Source: Sphingosinicella xenopeptidilytica (lineage in GTDB: Bacteria; Pseudomonadota; Alphaproteobacteria; Sphingomonadales; Sphingomonadaceae). From it: a DNA stretch of 64,000 bases. Below are positions 45,493-53,066 of this stretch, piece by piece; position 1 is the first letter of the stretch, and the number at the start of each line of letters is the position of its first letter. Position numbers and translations under genes: made by a program. Under the pieces are notes generated by a model. That model was not told where the DNA came from. It was given only the letters and a program-made list of their open reading frames with translations, and searched no databases. Where the stretch lies: NCBI RefSeq assembly GCF_042676985.1, contig NZ_JBHTIK010000012.1, positions 62,001 to 126,000 of the forward strand. The letters run 5' to 3'.

Positions 45493-46781
45493 AAGTTGAC
45501 GAGGAAGTTCAGGCGCAGGCGGTTCTGCCAATCGACTGGGCCGATGACGCCGTCCTTCTGCCGGTAGTGGTAGTAGGTGGCGTTGAGCACGAGGTTGTGC
45601 TTCGGCACGAAATCGATCGCGAGCGTGTGCTGCATGTAGTTCGTGCCGATGTTGGTGTTGTCCTGGCTGAACGCCGCCAGCACCGCGTCCGTCTCCGCCT
45701 CGGCGTAGCCGTAGGTGAAGCGCCAGTCGCCGGGCTTGCTCGCGCGGCCGACGAGGAGGTCGACGCCGAAGCCGGTGTCGGCATCGGTCGCCGCGCCGTA
45801 GTTGTGCACATAATCGCCGACGATGCGCACCGGCCACTTCTCGCCGAGGCCGTTCCAGGTGAGCGCGGCGATCACGTCGAGCAGGTTGAAGTCGGAGAGA
45901 TAGCGCCCGCCCGCGAACAGGTTTGAACGGAAGTCGCCCGCGTCACCGCCTGCGAGGCTGCGGAGCGAGTAGTCGTAGTAACCGACCGCGAGTTCGGCCT
46001 GAATGGGCGCCGACGGCGTCTGCACCGAGAGCTGGCCGCCGATCATGCGGCTGTCCGGCCCTGCGACGGATTCGTCGACGAGGAAATAGAGCCCGCTCGC
46101 CTTCACCTTCACGCCGCCGAAATCGGCGCTGTACGCGGCGGACGCGCCCTGCGGGGAGACGTCGCCGTCCCACACAAGCTCGGTGCGCACGAACGGCTGC
46201 GGGATCTTGCCGAGGTGGACCTGAAGGTCGCCGGGGGTGAGGCGGATATAGGCCTGATCGAGGCTGACCTGGAGGTCGTCGTCGAAGTTCGACAGCGTCA
46301 TGTCGGTGGAGTTGGGATCGTCCAGATCGCCCGTGGCGAGCTGGCCGCCGACGGTGAGCCAGTCGTTCACCGCATAGGCGGCACGCAGGCGCGCGCGGAG
46401 CACGCCACGATCACGGTCGCGCGCACCGGCGATGCCGAAGTTGGACTCGTAGCGCACGCGCATGTCGCCGGAGAGGCTGAGGCGCGAGGGCGCGCTGCTG
46501 ACGGGCGCGGCGGTCGTGACGATGGCGCTCGGCGCAGGGGCGGGCGCAGCCGCGACGGCGACGGGCGTTTCGCGCTGCTTTGCGAGCGCGCCTTCAAGCT
46601 CGGCGATGCGCGCCTTCGCGCGCGTCTGTTCGGCGCGGAGTGCCTCGACGGCGGCCTTCAGCTCGGCGATGTCGTCGGCCGGAGCGGCCTGCGCGGACAC
46701 GGGCGCCAGCGCGCTTCCAAGCAACAACGACGCGCAGACAGGCAGGCGCCATCCACGCAGAAAATGGAACGTGTACGTCAT
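45489..46781 (-). CDS. Outer-membrane porin with N-terminal coiled coil
   Basis: A 430-residue protein with a signal peptide (VCASLLLGSALAPVSAQA), a coiled-coil stretch (DIAELKAAVEALRAEQTRAKARI read in part, about 35-70) as in OprP/SlpA-type porins that bind peptidoglycan, and a beta-barrel of about 330 residues from LSLSGDMRVRYESNFG. It ends in RLRLNFLVNF, with terminal Phe. It belongs to the putative porin family (Gram-negative porin 4-like); channel selectivity is unknown. A copy of the predicted response-regulator site lies 80-120 bases upstream. Confidence 0.88.
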   Translation of the reverse strand: MTYTFHFLRGWRLPVCASLLLGSALAPVSAQAAPADDIAELKAAVEALRAEQTRAKARIAELEGALAKQRETPVAVAAAPAPAPSAIVTTAAPVSSAPSRLSLSGDMRVRYESNFGIAGARDRDRGVLRARLRAAYAVNDWLTVGGQLATGDLDDPNSTDMTLSNFDDDLQVSLDQAYIRLTPGDLQVHLGKIPQPFVRTELVWDGDVSPQGASAAYSADFGGVKVKASGLYFLVDESVAGPDSRMIGGQLSVQTPSAPIQAELAVGYYDYSLRSLAGGDAGDFRSNLFAGGRYLSDFNLLDVIAALTWNGLGEKWPVRIVGDYVHNYGAATDADTGFGVDLLVGRASKPGDWRFTYGYAEAETDAVLAAFSQDNTNIGTNYMQHTLAIDFVPKHNLVLNATYYHYRQKDGVIGPVDWQNRLRLNFLVNF

Positions 46782-46860
46782 AAATTCCCCTTTTGGGTAT
46801 GCAACCGGAGCGCCGGGGCCGGCACCGCACGCTGCCCATAGCAGCCCTTCGCTGGCATGT

Positions 46861-46890
46861 CGCTGACGCGCGTCGTCAGCGAAGTGTCAG
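46861..46890. promoter_or_regulatory. Predicted response-regulator binding site, copy 2 (porin promoter)
   Basis: CGCTGACGCGCG (46861-46872) is identical over 12 bases to 43058-43069. GTCAGCGAAGTGTCAG (46875-46890) matches the copy-1 direct repeat at 14 of 16 bases. The distance between the two parts is 14 here and 25 in copy 1, a difference of 11, one helix turn. It lies 80-109 bases before the porin start on the minus strand, in the same orientation as copy 1 to the minus-strand PepSY gene. Confidence 0.6.
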
Positions 46891-46918
46891 ATTCGTCGCA
46901 GGGGAAAGGGAAACGGCC

Positions 46919-49036
46919 TCAGTGCGGCGCGGGGACGTCTGCCGCCTTCACCTTCGCGCGGAAGGCGTGAAGCAGCGGCTCGGTGTAGCCGCTCGGCTGG
47001 GCCACGCCTTCGAACACCAGCGCGCGCGCCGCCTGATAGGCGAGGCTGGTGGCTTCGTTGCCGGACATTGGCCGGTAGAGCGGGTCGCCTGCGTTCTGCG
47101 CGTCCACTTTCGCGGCCATGCGCGCGAAGGCGGCGTCGACGTCCGCCGCCGTGCAGACGCCGTGCAGCAGCCAGTTCGCCATGTGCTGCGAGGAAATGCG
47201 CAGCGTTGCGCGGTCCTCCATCAGCCCGATGTCGTGAATGTCCGGAACCTTCGAGCAGCCGACGCCCTGATCGACCCAGCGCACGACGTAGCCGAGAATG
47301 CCCTGCGCGTTGTTGTCGAGCTCCTGCCCGATCTCTTCGGGGGACCAGTTGTGCCCGGCGGCGAGCGGGAGGGTGAGCAGCGCGCCGAGGCTGTCGATGC
47401 CCTCCGCGCGGCGCTCCGCCTGCCGTGCGAACACATCGACGGCGTGATAGTGCGTCGCGTGCAGCGTGGCGGCGGTGGGCGAGGGCACCCACGCGGTGTT
47501 CGCGCCCGTCTTGGGGTGGCCGATCTTCTGCTCCAGCATGTCCGCCATCCGGTCCGGCGCCGCCCACATGCCCTTGCCGATCTGCGCGCGGCCGGAAAGC
47601 CCGCAGGCGAGGCCGATCTGCACGTTGCGGTTCTCGTAGGCGGTGATCCACGCGGAGGTCTTCATGTCGCCCTTGCGGATCATTGCGCCCGCGCGCATCG
47701 AGGTGTGAATCTCGTCGCCCGTGCGGTCGAGGAAGCCGGTGTTGATGAAAACGATGCGGTTCTTCACCGCCGCGATGCACACCGCGAGGTTCGCGGACGT
47801 GCGCCGCTCCTCGTCCATCACGCCCACCTTGATCGTGTAGCGCGCAAGGCCGAGCAGATCCTCGATCGCGTCGAACAGGCGGTTCGTGAACGCGGCCTCA
47901 TCAGGCCCGTGCATCTTCGGCTTCACGATATAGATCGAACCCGAGCGGCTGTTCACGAAACGGCCCTGACGCTTCAGGTCGTGAACGGCGATGAGACTGG
48001 TGACGATGCCGTCGAGAATGCCCTCGGGCGCTTCCGATCCGCCCGGCAGACGCACGGCGGGCGTCGTCATCAGGTGGCCGACGTTGCGCACGAAGAGGAG
48101 GCTGCGGCCGGGGAGCGTGAACGCCGTGCCGTCCGGCGCGGTGTAGCTGCGATCGGCATTCAGGCGGCGCGTCATCGGCTTGCCGCCCTTCTCGAACGTG
48201 TCCTCAAGATCGCCCTTCATCAGGCCGAGCCAGTTCGCATAGGCGGCGACCTTGTCCTCCGCGTCCACGGCGGCGACCGAGTCTTCGAGGTCGACGATCG
48301 TGGAGAGCGCGGATTCGAGAACGACATCGGCGAGGCCCGCCGGATCGTCCTTGCCGATCGGGTGCGCGCGATCGATCACGAGTTCGATGTGGATGCCGTT
48401 GTGGCGGAGCAGCAGATTGTCGCCTGCGCGGCCGACGAGCTGCGCCGGATCGGCAAGCGCGGGCGTGCCGCCCGTCCAGCCCGTCCACGATCCGCTCGCG
48501 AGTGGCACCGCGCGATCGAGGAACGCCTTCGCCCACGCGATCACCTCCGCGCCGCGCACGGGGTCATAACCCTTCCCTGCGGCGGCGCCCGGAATCGCAT
48601 CGGTGCCGTAGAGCGCGTCATAAAGGCTGCCCCAGCGCGCGTTGGCGGCGTTGAGCACGAAGCGCGCGTTCAGGATGGGCACGACGAGCTGCGGCCCGGC
48701 GAGCGTCGCAAGCTCGGCATCGACGTTTTCGGTGGTGACAGTGAACGGCGCGGGCTCCGGCACCAGATAGCCGATCTCGCGCAGGAACGCCTGATACTCG
48801 GCGGCGTCCAGCGGCTTTCCGGCGCGCGCCGTGTGCCACGCGTCGATGCGCGCCTGAAGATCGTCGCGGGTCTTGAGGAGCGCGGCATTCTCGGGCGCGA
48901 AGCGGGCGTAGATGTCGGCAACGCCCGCCCAGAAGGCATCGGCCTCTACGCCCGTGCCGGGCAGCGCCCTGTCTTCGATGAAGCGGACGAGTTCGTCCGC
49001 GATCTGGAGGCCGTTCTTCTCGATCATGTCGGTCAT
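46919..49036 (-). CDS. glcB: Malate synthase G
   Basis: The 705-residue monomeric enzyme condenses glyoxylate with acetyl-CoA to malate in the glyoxylate shunt. Recognisable blocks are NARFVLNAANARWGSLYDALYGTDAI (read in part), DLEDSVAAVDAEDKV, and GVMDEERRTSANLAV, where the general-base and Mg2+ acidic residues sit, plus NTGFLDRTGDEIHTSM. I start at ATG 49036 with AGGGGA eight bases upstream; ATG 49042 adds MT. It follows glcG closely on the same strand; isocitrate lyase is not in the window. Confidence 0.97.
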   Translation of the reverse strand: MTDMIEKNGLQIADELVRFIEDRALPGTGVEADAFWAGVADIYARFAPENAALLKTRDDLQARIDAWHTARAGKPLDAAEYQAFLREIGYLVPEPAPFTVTTENVDAELATLAGPQLVVPILNARFVLNAANARWGSLYDALYGTDAIPGAAAGKGYDPVRGAEVIAWAKAFLDRAVPLASGSWTGWTGGTPALADPAQLVGRAGDNLLLRHNGIHIELVIDRAHPIGKDDPAGLADVVLESALSTIVDLEDSVAAVDAEDKVAAYANWLGLMKGDLEDTFEKGGKPMTRRLNADRSYTAPDGTAFTLPGRSLLFVRNVGHLMTTPAVRLPGGSEAPEGILDGIVTSLIAVHDLKRQGRFVNSRSGSIYIVKPKMHGPDEAAFTNRLFDAIEDLLGLARYTIKVGVMDEERRTSANLAVCIAAVKNRIVFINTGFLDRTGDEIHTSMRAGAMIRKGDMKTSAWITAYENRNVQIGLACGLSGRAQIGKGMWAAPDRMADMLEQKIGHPKTGANTAWVPSPTAATLHATHYHAVDVFARQAERRAEGIDSLGALLTLPLAAGHNWSPEEIGQELDNNAQGILGYVVRWVDQGVGCSKVPDIHDIGLMEDRATLRISSQHMANWLLHGVCTAADVDAAFARMAAKVDAQNAGDPLYRPMSGNEATSLAYQAARALVFEGVAQPSGYTEPLLHAFRAKVKAADVPAPH

Positions 49037-49050
49037 TGTCATTTCCCCTG

Positions 49051-49482
49051 TCAGGCGTTCTGCGCCTTGAGTTTCGCCGCTGCTATTCCTGCCAGCGCGC
49101 AAAGCTCGTCGTTGTCCGAAGTGTCGCCGGTGACGCCGACGGCACCGATGGCCCGCCCTGCCTCGTCGACGACGATCACGCCGCCCGCCGCCGGAATGAG
49201 GCCGGCGGGTGCAATCGTTCCGAGAGACGCGACGAAGCTCGGGCGCTCTGCGGCCATTTCGCCGATCCTGCGGCTGGATAGGCCAAGCGCGAGCGCGCCG
49301 GCCGCCTTGCCGGTGGCGATCTGCGCACGAAGTGTGGAGCTGCCGTCCTGCCGTTCGAAGGCGATCAAATGGCTCCCGCTGTCCAGCACGGCGACGCTGA
49401 GCGGCTTCAGCCCGAGCTGCCCGCCGTGCGCAAGCGCGGCGGCGATGATCGTTCTGGCCTGATCGAGGCTGATATAACCCAT
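49051..49482 (-). CDS. GlcG/HbpS family protein
   Basis: A 143-residue alpha/beta protein of the GlcG/HbpS (DUF336) family: YISLDQARTIIAAALAHG at the start, VAVLDSGSHLIAFERQDG, and AGGVIVVDEAGRAIGAVGVTG near the end. GlcG is often encoded in glycolate utilisation loci, and HbpS relatives bind haem or cobalamin. Start ATG 49482 has GGAGA; an earlier Met would extend over the operator region. Its nine-base spacing to glcB marks an operon. Confidence 0.88.
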   Translation of the reverse strand: MGYISLDQARTIIAAALAHGGQLGLKPLSVAVLDSGSHLIAFERQDGSSTLRAQIATGKAAGALALGLSSRRIGEMAAERPSFVASLGTIAPAGLIPAAGGVIVVDEAGRAIGAVGVTGDTSDNDELCALAGIAAAKLKAQNA

Positions 49483-49517
49483 GGGTTCTCCAGATGGCGG
49501 CGGCAAACCGTTCATAG

Positions 49518-49533
49518 ACGAGTGCGAACTCGT
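49518..49533. promoter_or_regulatory. Candidate LysR operator between glcG and its divergent regulator
   Basis: ACGAGT and ACTCGT are perfect inverted arms around GCGA. A second inverted repeat, ACGAAAA (49545-49551) and TTTTCGT (49562-49568), follows. Both lie in the 116-bp gap between glcG and the LysR gene. LysR proteins typically bind two dyads in such divergent promoters. Confidence 0.5.
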
Positions 49534-49598
49534 GCGGTAGACGAACGAAAATTAAAGCAGCTTTTCGTTTCAGGAATAAATCCGATGGATGCCGCCTG

Positions 49599-50513
49599 AT
49601 GGACGCCGACTACGCGCTGTTCGCCAAGATCATCGAAAGCGGCAGCCTTTCGGCGGCGGGGCGTGCGGTGGGGCTTTCCCCCGCGATGGTTTCGAAGCGG
49701 CTGGCGCGGCTGGAAGTGCGGCTCGGCGCGGCGCTCGTCAACCGCACGACGCGGCGGCTCGCGCTCACCGAAACGGGCGAGCGTTTCCACCGCGACGTGC
49801 TGGCGATCCTGAAGGCGGTGGCAGAGGCGGAAGCACGCGTCGGCGGGGAGAAGGACGGCCCGGCGGGCCTGCTGCGCGTGTCGGCGCCCACCTCGTTCGG
49901 GCGGCTGCACATCGCGCCGCACCTGAAGCGGTTTCTGGATGCGTATCCGCGCATCACGCTCGATCTCGATCTTTCGGACGGGTTCGTGGACCTGATGGCG
50001 GACCGCATCGACGTCGCCGTACGGATCACGCCCACGGTCGGCGGCGGCGTGAGCGCACGGCGGCTGGCGACCAACCGCCGCATCCTCTGCGCGGCCCCCG
50101 CCTATATCGCCGAACACGGCGCGCCGGAGGATACGGTGGCGCTCGGCGATGGGCGGCGGCACCGGCTGCTCGCGGCGACCGGCCAGTTCCCGTGGCGGCT
50201 GACGGGTGCGGGCGTGAGCGCAGGCGCGCGCACGGTTTCCATCGACGGCACCAGCCGCGTGCGCACCAATTCGAGCGAGGTCGTCCGCGAGCTGTGCATC
50301 GCCGGGGTCGGCATCGCGCTGAGATCGCTATGGGACGTAAGCGCCGACCTCGCCGCCGGGCGGCTGGTGCGCATCCTGCCGGACTGCGAGGGATCGGCGG
50401 ACGTCGGCATCTACGCCGTCTCGCCGCGCCGCAGCGAAATTGCGCCTGCGGCGCGCGCGTTCACGGAATTTCTTGAAGGGCTATATGGGCCTGTGCCGCC
50501 TTGGGAGGGATGA
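49599..50513 (+). CDS. LysR-family transcriptional regulator
   Basis: A 304-residue regulator with an N-terminal winged HTH (DYALFAKIIESGSLSAAGRAVGLSPAMVSKRLARLE, read in part) and a substrate-binding domain starting at about residue 90 (GLLRVSAPTSFGRLHIAPHLKRFL). It belongs to the group of LysR proteins that start MD..L F..i.e.GS. It diverges from glcG-glcB and likely controls it; the effector could be glyoxylate or glycolate, which is inference. It has a short spacer to the DUF262 gene. Confidence 0.92.
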   Translation: MDADYALFAKIIESGSLSAAGRAVGLSPAMVSKRLARLEVRLGAALVNRTTRRLALTETGERFHRDVLAILKAVAEAEARVGGEKDGPAGLLRVSAPTSFGRLHIAPHLKRFLDAYPRITLDLDLSDGFVDLMADRIDVAVRITPTVGGGVSARRLATNRRILCAAPAYIAEHGAPEDTVALGDGRRHRLLAATGQFPWRLTGAGVSAGARTVSIDGTSRVRTNSSEVVRELCIAGVGIALRSLWDVSADLAAGRLVRILPDCEGSADVGIYAVSPRRSEIAPAARAFTEFLEGLYGPVPPWEG

Positions 50514-50547
50514 GGGATTGGGTTTCGAATCTGCGGCTCTTCAAGCA

Positions 50548-52332
50548 TCACGCTTTGTAGCGGGCGAAGAGGTTAGCGAAATCCTCCGGCGCAACCTCTT
50601 TAAGTTGAGGTCCGCATCGTTCAAAGTACTGCGACCCATAAAGACTCGGATTTTCTTGCCCACATATTTGAAATACAAAAACTGTCTTGTCGTAATAACG
50701 AACACATTTTAAATGTGCGGTGATATATGAGCGCAGAGGCTCAGAGATATCGCTGTTACTTACACGATTGACCACATCTATAAAAAGATCATCTAAGCTC
50801 TTTTTCAAGAAATTTGCTTCGTGTTCAACGCCACCGATGTAAAATCGGCTATATATTCGCGGCTGTTCTCCGAATAGAATTTTTATTCGTTCAGCCGTTC
50901 CTTCATTTTCGGCGACGCCTACCAAAATGTACCCTTTGTGACCTGGGGAAATGTTGGCAATTCCAGCACAAGTCTTGAGTATTTTCGTGAATGAATCTTC
51001 ATCAAATTTTGGACTATTTTCAAGCGTCAGAAAGCCTTGCTTGAAGTCGTATGCTGCCTGCTCAGTATAAGATTGCTGGAGGAGGTTTTCGAATTGTGTG
51101 ACCCAATGAATCTGAGCAGGGTCAATGGTGCTCGAAGCCGTGAACGCTTTCTGAATGATACCGACGACTGAATCGACATTGCGCTGACGATTCTCTGCGC
51201 CCCATCGACCTCCCTCCTGAATGTTGAAGGTATCGCCGAAATTCTTGAGACCAGAAATTAGTGCCGAGTAATCTGAAATCTCATAGTTTTTCTTAACAAC
51301 TAAATCGTGAAAGGCCAGAAAAACGACTTGGAAGTATCGAGGTGAAGGTGCTACGGGATTGCTAAAAATTAGCTGCGTGAAAGTTTGTCCGGAGGAATCC
51401 AAGGTCAGCTTAATCTGGTCTAGTGTACGCTGAAAATCATTCACAGCAAGTGACGGCGACCGTTTCTCGATCAACTGTTCGATCATCTTATAGCGATCAG
51501 ATTCCTGCTCGTCAGGGCTTATGCCAAAATACTCGTCAAGGTATTCTGTGCGAGACGGTACCGGATCATCGTTTATCATATAGGCTAGCAAATCCGCGAC
51601 CAGTTCCTCGTCACGACTTTGCCTAACGTTATCGCGCGATAATACACCATGCTTCACCCAAAAAACGTCCTCAATCGCGATGCCGTAATCAAGATCTTTA
51701 TTGGTGATACTGATCGCCTGCATTTCGTTTAGACGAAGAATATCATTCGCTGAATCATCTCCTCTGACCTTGGCCGAAATGCGCCGAACCGCCGTAGCGA
51801 ACGCCCCTGTTGACCCTGCTGATCGAAGTTCTTGCCTAGATAACTGACGACCACCAGAATTAATCCGACGGAAAACCGTATCCACAGCGTTATCGTCAGC
51901 AAATTCGTAAATCGAAAGTGGTAGAGGATATGACGCAATCCTTACGCATTGACCGCGTTCCATTATAGGTTCTCGTTGCGTCAATTCGCCTTTATCGAGC
52001 AGACTTTTTGAAACGGCAATAGCGTTCAGATCGAAATAATGTCCTTCCACGCTATACTTATTAGATATAAATGAAACGATAGCATCTAACCGTTGCATTC
52101 CATCAATTATTTCTAGGAAATTATCCTCACGGCGTGCTGTCTCTGCTAACAAAACGATTGGAACAGGGAAGCCGCGTATAATGGAATCAATAAAATTCTA
52201 CTTTTCTTCCATCGTCCATATCAGCTTGCGCTGATAGCGGCGGTTGACAACGTAGCGACGGTCAACGAAATTACCGTAGACGCGCTCTAGAGCTTCGCCC
52301 TTCACATTCACATCCGGTGCAGCACTTGCCAT
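50548..52332 (-). pseudogene. DUF262-AlbA_2 protein gene interrupted by in-frame amber codon
   Basis: Reading from ATG 52332, which has GGGGG just upstream, the frame is open for 44 codons (VDRRYVVNRRYQRKLIWTMEEK), then TAG at 52200-52198, then open in the same frame for 549 codons. Across the TAG the match to DUF262 is continuous: YQRKLIW-TMEEK-[stop]-NFIDSIIRGFPVPIVLLAE, then IIDGMQRLDAI at 75-85 of the full frame. A CAG-to-TAG change would explain it. DUF262 is the NTPase-like half of GmrSD type IV restriction enzymes. The C-terminal 170 residues (DFKQGFLTLE, CAGIANISPGHKGYILVGVAENEG) look like a Schlafen-type AlbA_2 domain. GC content is far lower than around it (21 of 60 at 50641-50700). 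Either a pseudogene or amber suppressed; foreign origin likely. Confidence 0.8.
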
Positions 52333-52472
52333 TTGTACCCCCAATTGCAGATTTATACTTCCGGAGCACTAATTTATAGGTCGAGAACTATTACCTTGAG
52401 AGCTGCTTTTGCAAGCTAAAGGTTTCTAGTGATCTAAAAAGAGTTGATGATTGGCTCTCCCCTCATAACCCC
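52333..52472. other. Low-GC flank of the DUF262 gene
   Basis: This 140-bp gap upstream of the DUF262 gene is AT-rich, with runs such as TATAAAT on the minus strand that may hold its promoter. It ends close to the lrp stop at 52473. No direct repeats, integrase or tRNA mark an insertion border. Confidence 0.5.
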
Positions 52473-52937
52473 TCAAACCGGCACCGCCGTCTTGTAAACG
52501 ATCGGCCGTAGCGCAAAGCTCGTCGTCACCTGCGCCACGCCCTCGATGCGCGTGAGTCTCCGCAGCACGTCCTCGAAATCCGAGAGTGAGGGGACGAGGA
52601 CGCGGAGCTGGTAGTCGGCTTCGCCGGTCATCAGGTAGCATTCCATCACCTCCGGGAAGGCGGCGACGGCGGTTTCGAAGATGTCGAGGTGCTTTTCGTC
52701 CTGCTGGTTGAGGCGCACGCGCACGAAGGCGCTGATCGTGAGGCCGACCTGATCGGGGCTGACCAGCGCGACATAGCCGGTGATGATGCCGTCCGCCTCC
52801 AGCTGGCGCACGCGGCGGAGGCACGGGCTCGGCGACAGGCCGACCTTCTCGGAAAGCTCCTGATTGGTGATGCGGCCGTCCGCCTGCAGGCACTCAAGGA
52901 TTTTGACATCGAGCGCGTCGAGCGGCTGGGTTGGCAT
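52473..52937 (-). CDS. Lrp/AsnC-family transcriptional regulator
   Basis: A 154-residue regulator with an N-terminal HTH (LDVKILECLQADGRITNQELSEKVGLSPSPCLRRVRQLE, read in part) and a C-terminal RAM domain (SAFVRVRLNQQDEKHLDIFE; CYLMTGEADYQLRVLVP) that binds amino acids. It diverges from the E1-type enzyme gene with a 129-bp gap, so it probably controls it. The ligand is unknown; for the paired MdeB-like enzyme, methionine- or branched-chain-derived 2-oxo acids are sensible candidates. Confidence 0.94.
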   Translation of the reverse strand: MPTQPLDALDVKILECLQADGRITNQELSEKVGLSPSPCLRRVRQLEADGIITGYVALVSPDQVGLTISAFVRVRLNQQDEKHLDIFETAVAAFPEVMECYLMTGEADYQLRVLVPSLSDFEDVLRRLTRIEGVAQVTTSFALRPIVYKTAVPV

Positions 52938-53066
52938 AAAATTGCTTCCTGAAGGTTTCAGGTAATCGTTTCTGCCAAAACGCCTGCTCTGTCGAGCCTA
53001 TTTCGCAAGGACCGCGCGCGGGCGGGCGTTCTATATGGACGGCTCGCACAAGCGCGGAGCAGACAG

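Noticed and set aside
46793..49462. 889-codon open frame antisense to glcB and glcG
   Set aside because: Crosses two real genes and their gap; both are recognisable on the other strand.
50513..52472. Genomic island with integrase or transposon ends
   Set aside because: Only one low-GC gene is present. No integrase, transposase, flanking tRNA or terminal repeats were seen, so I claim import only from composition.
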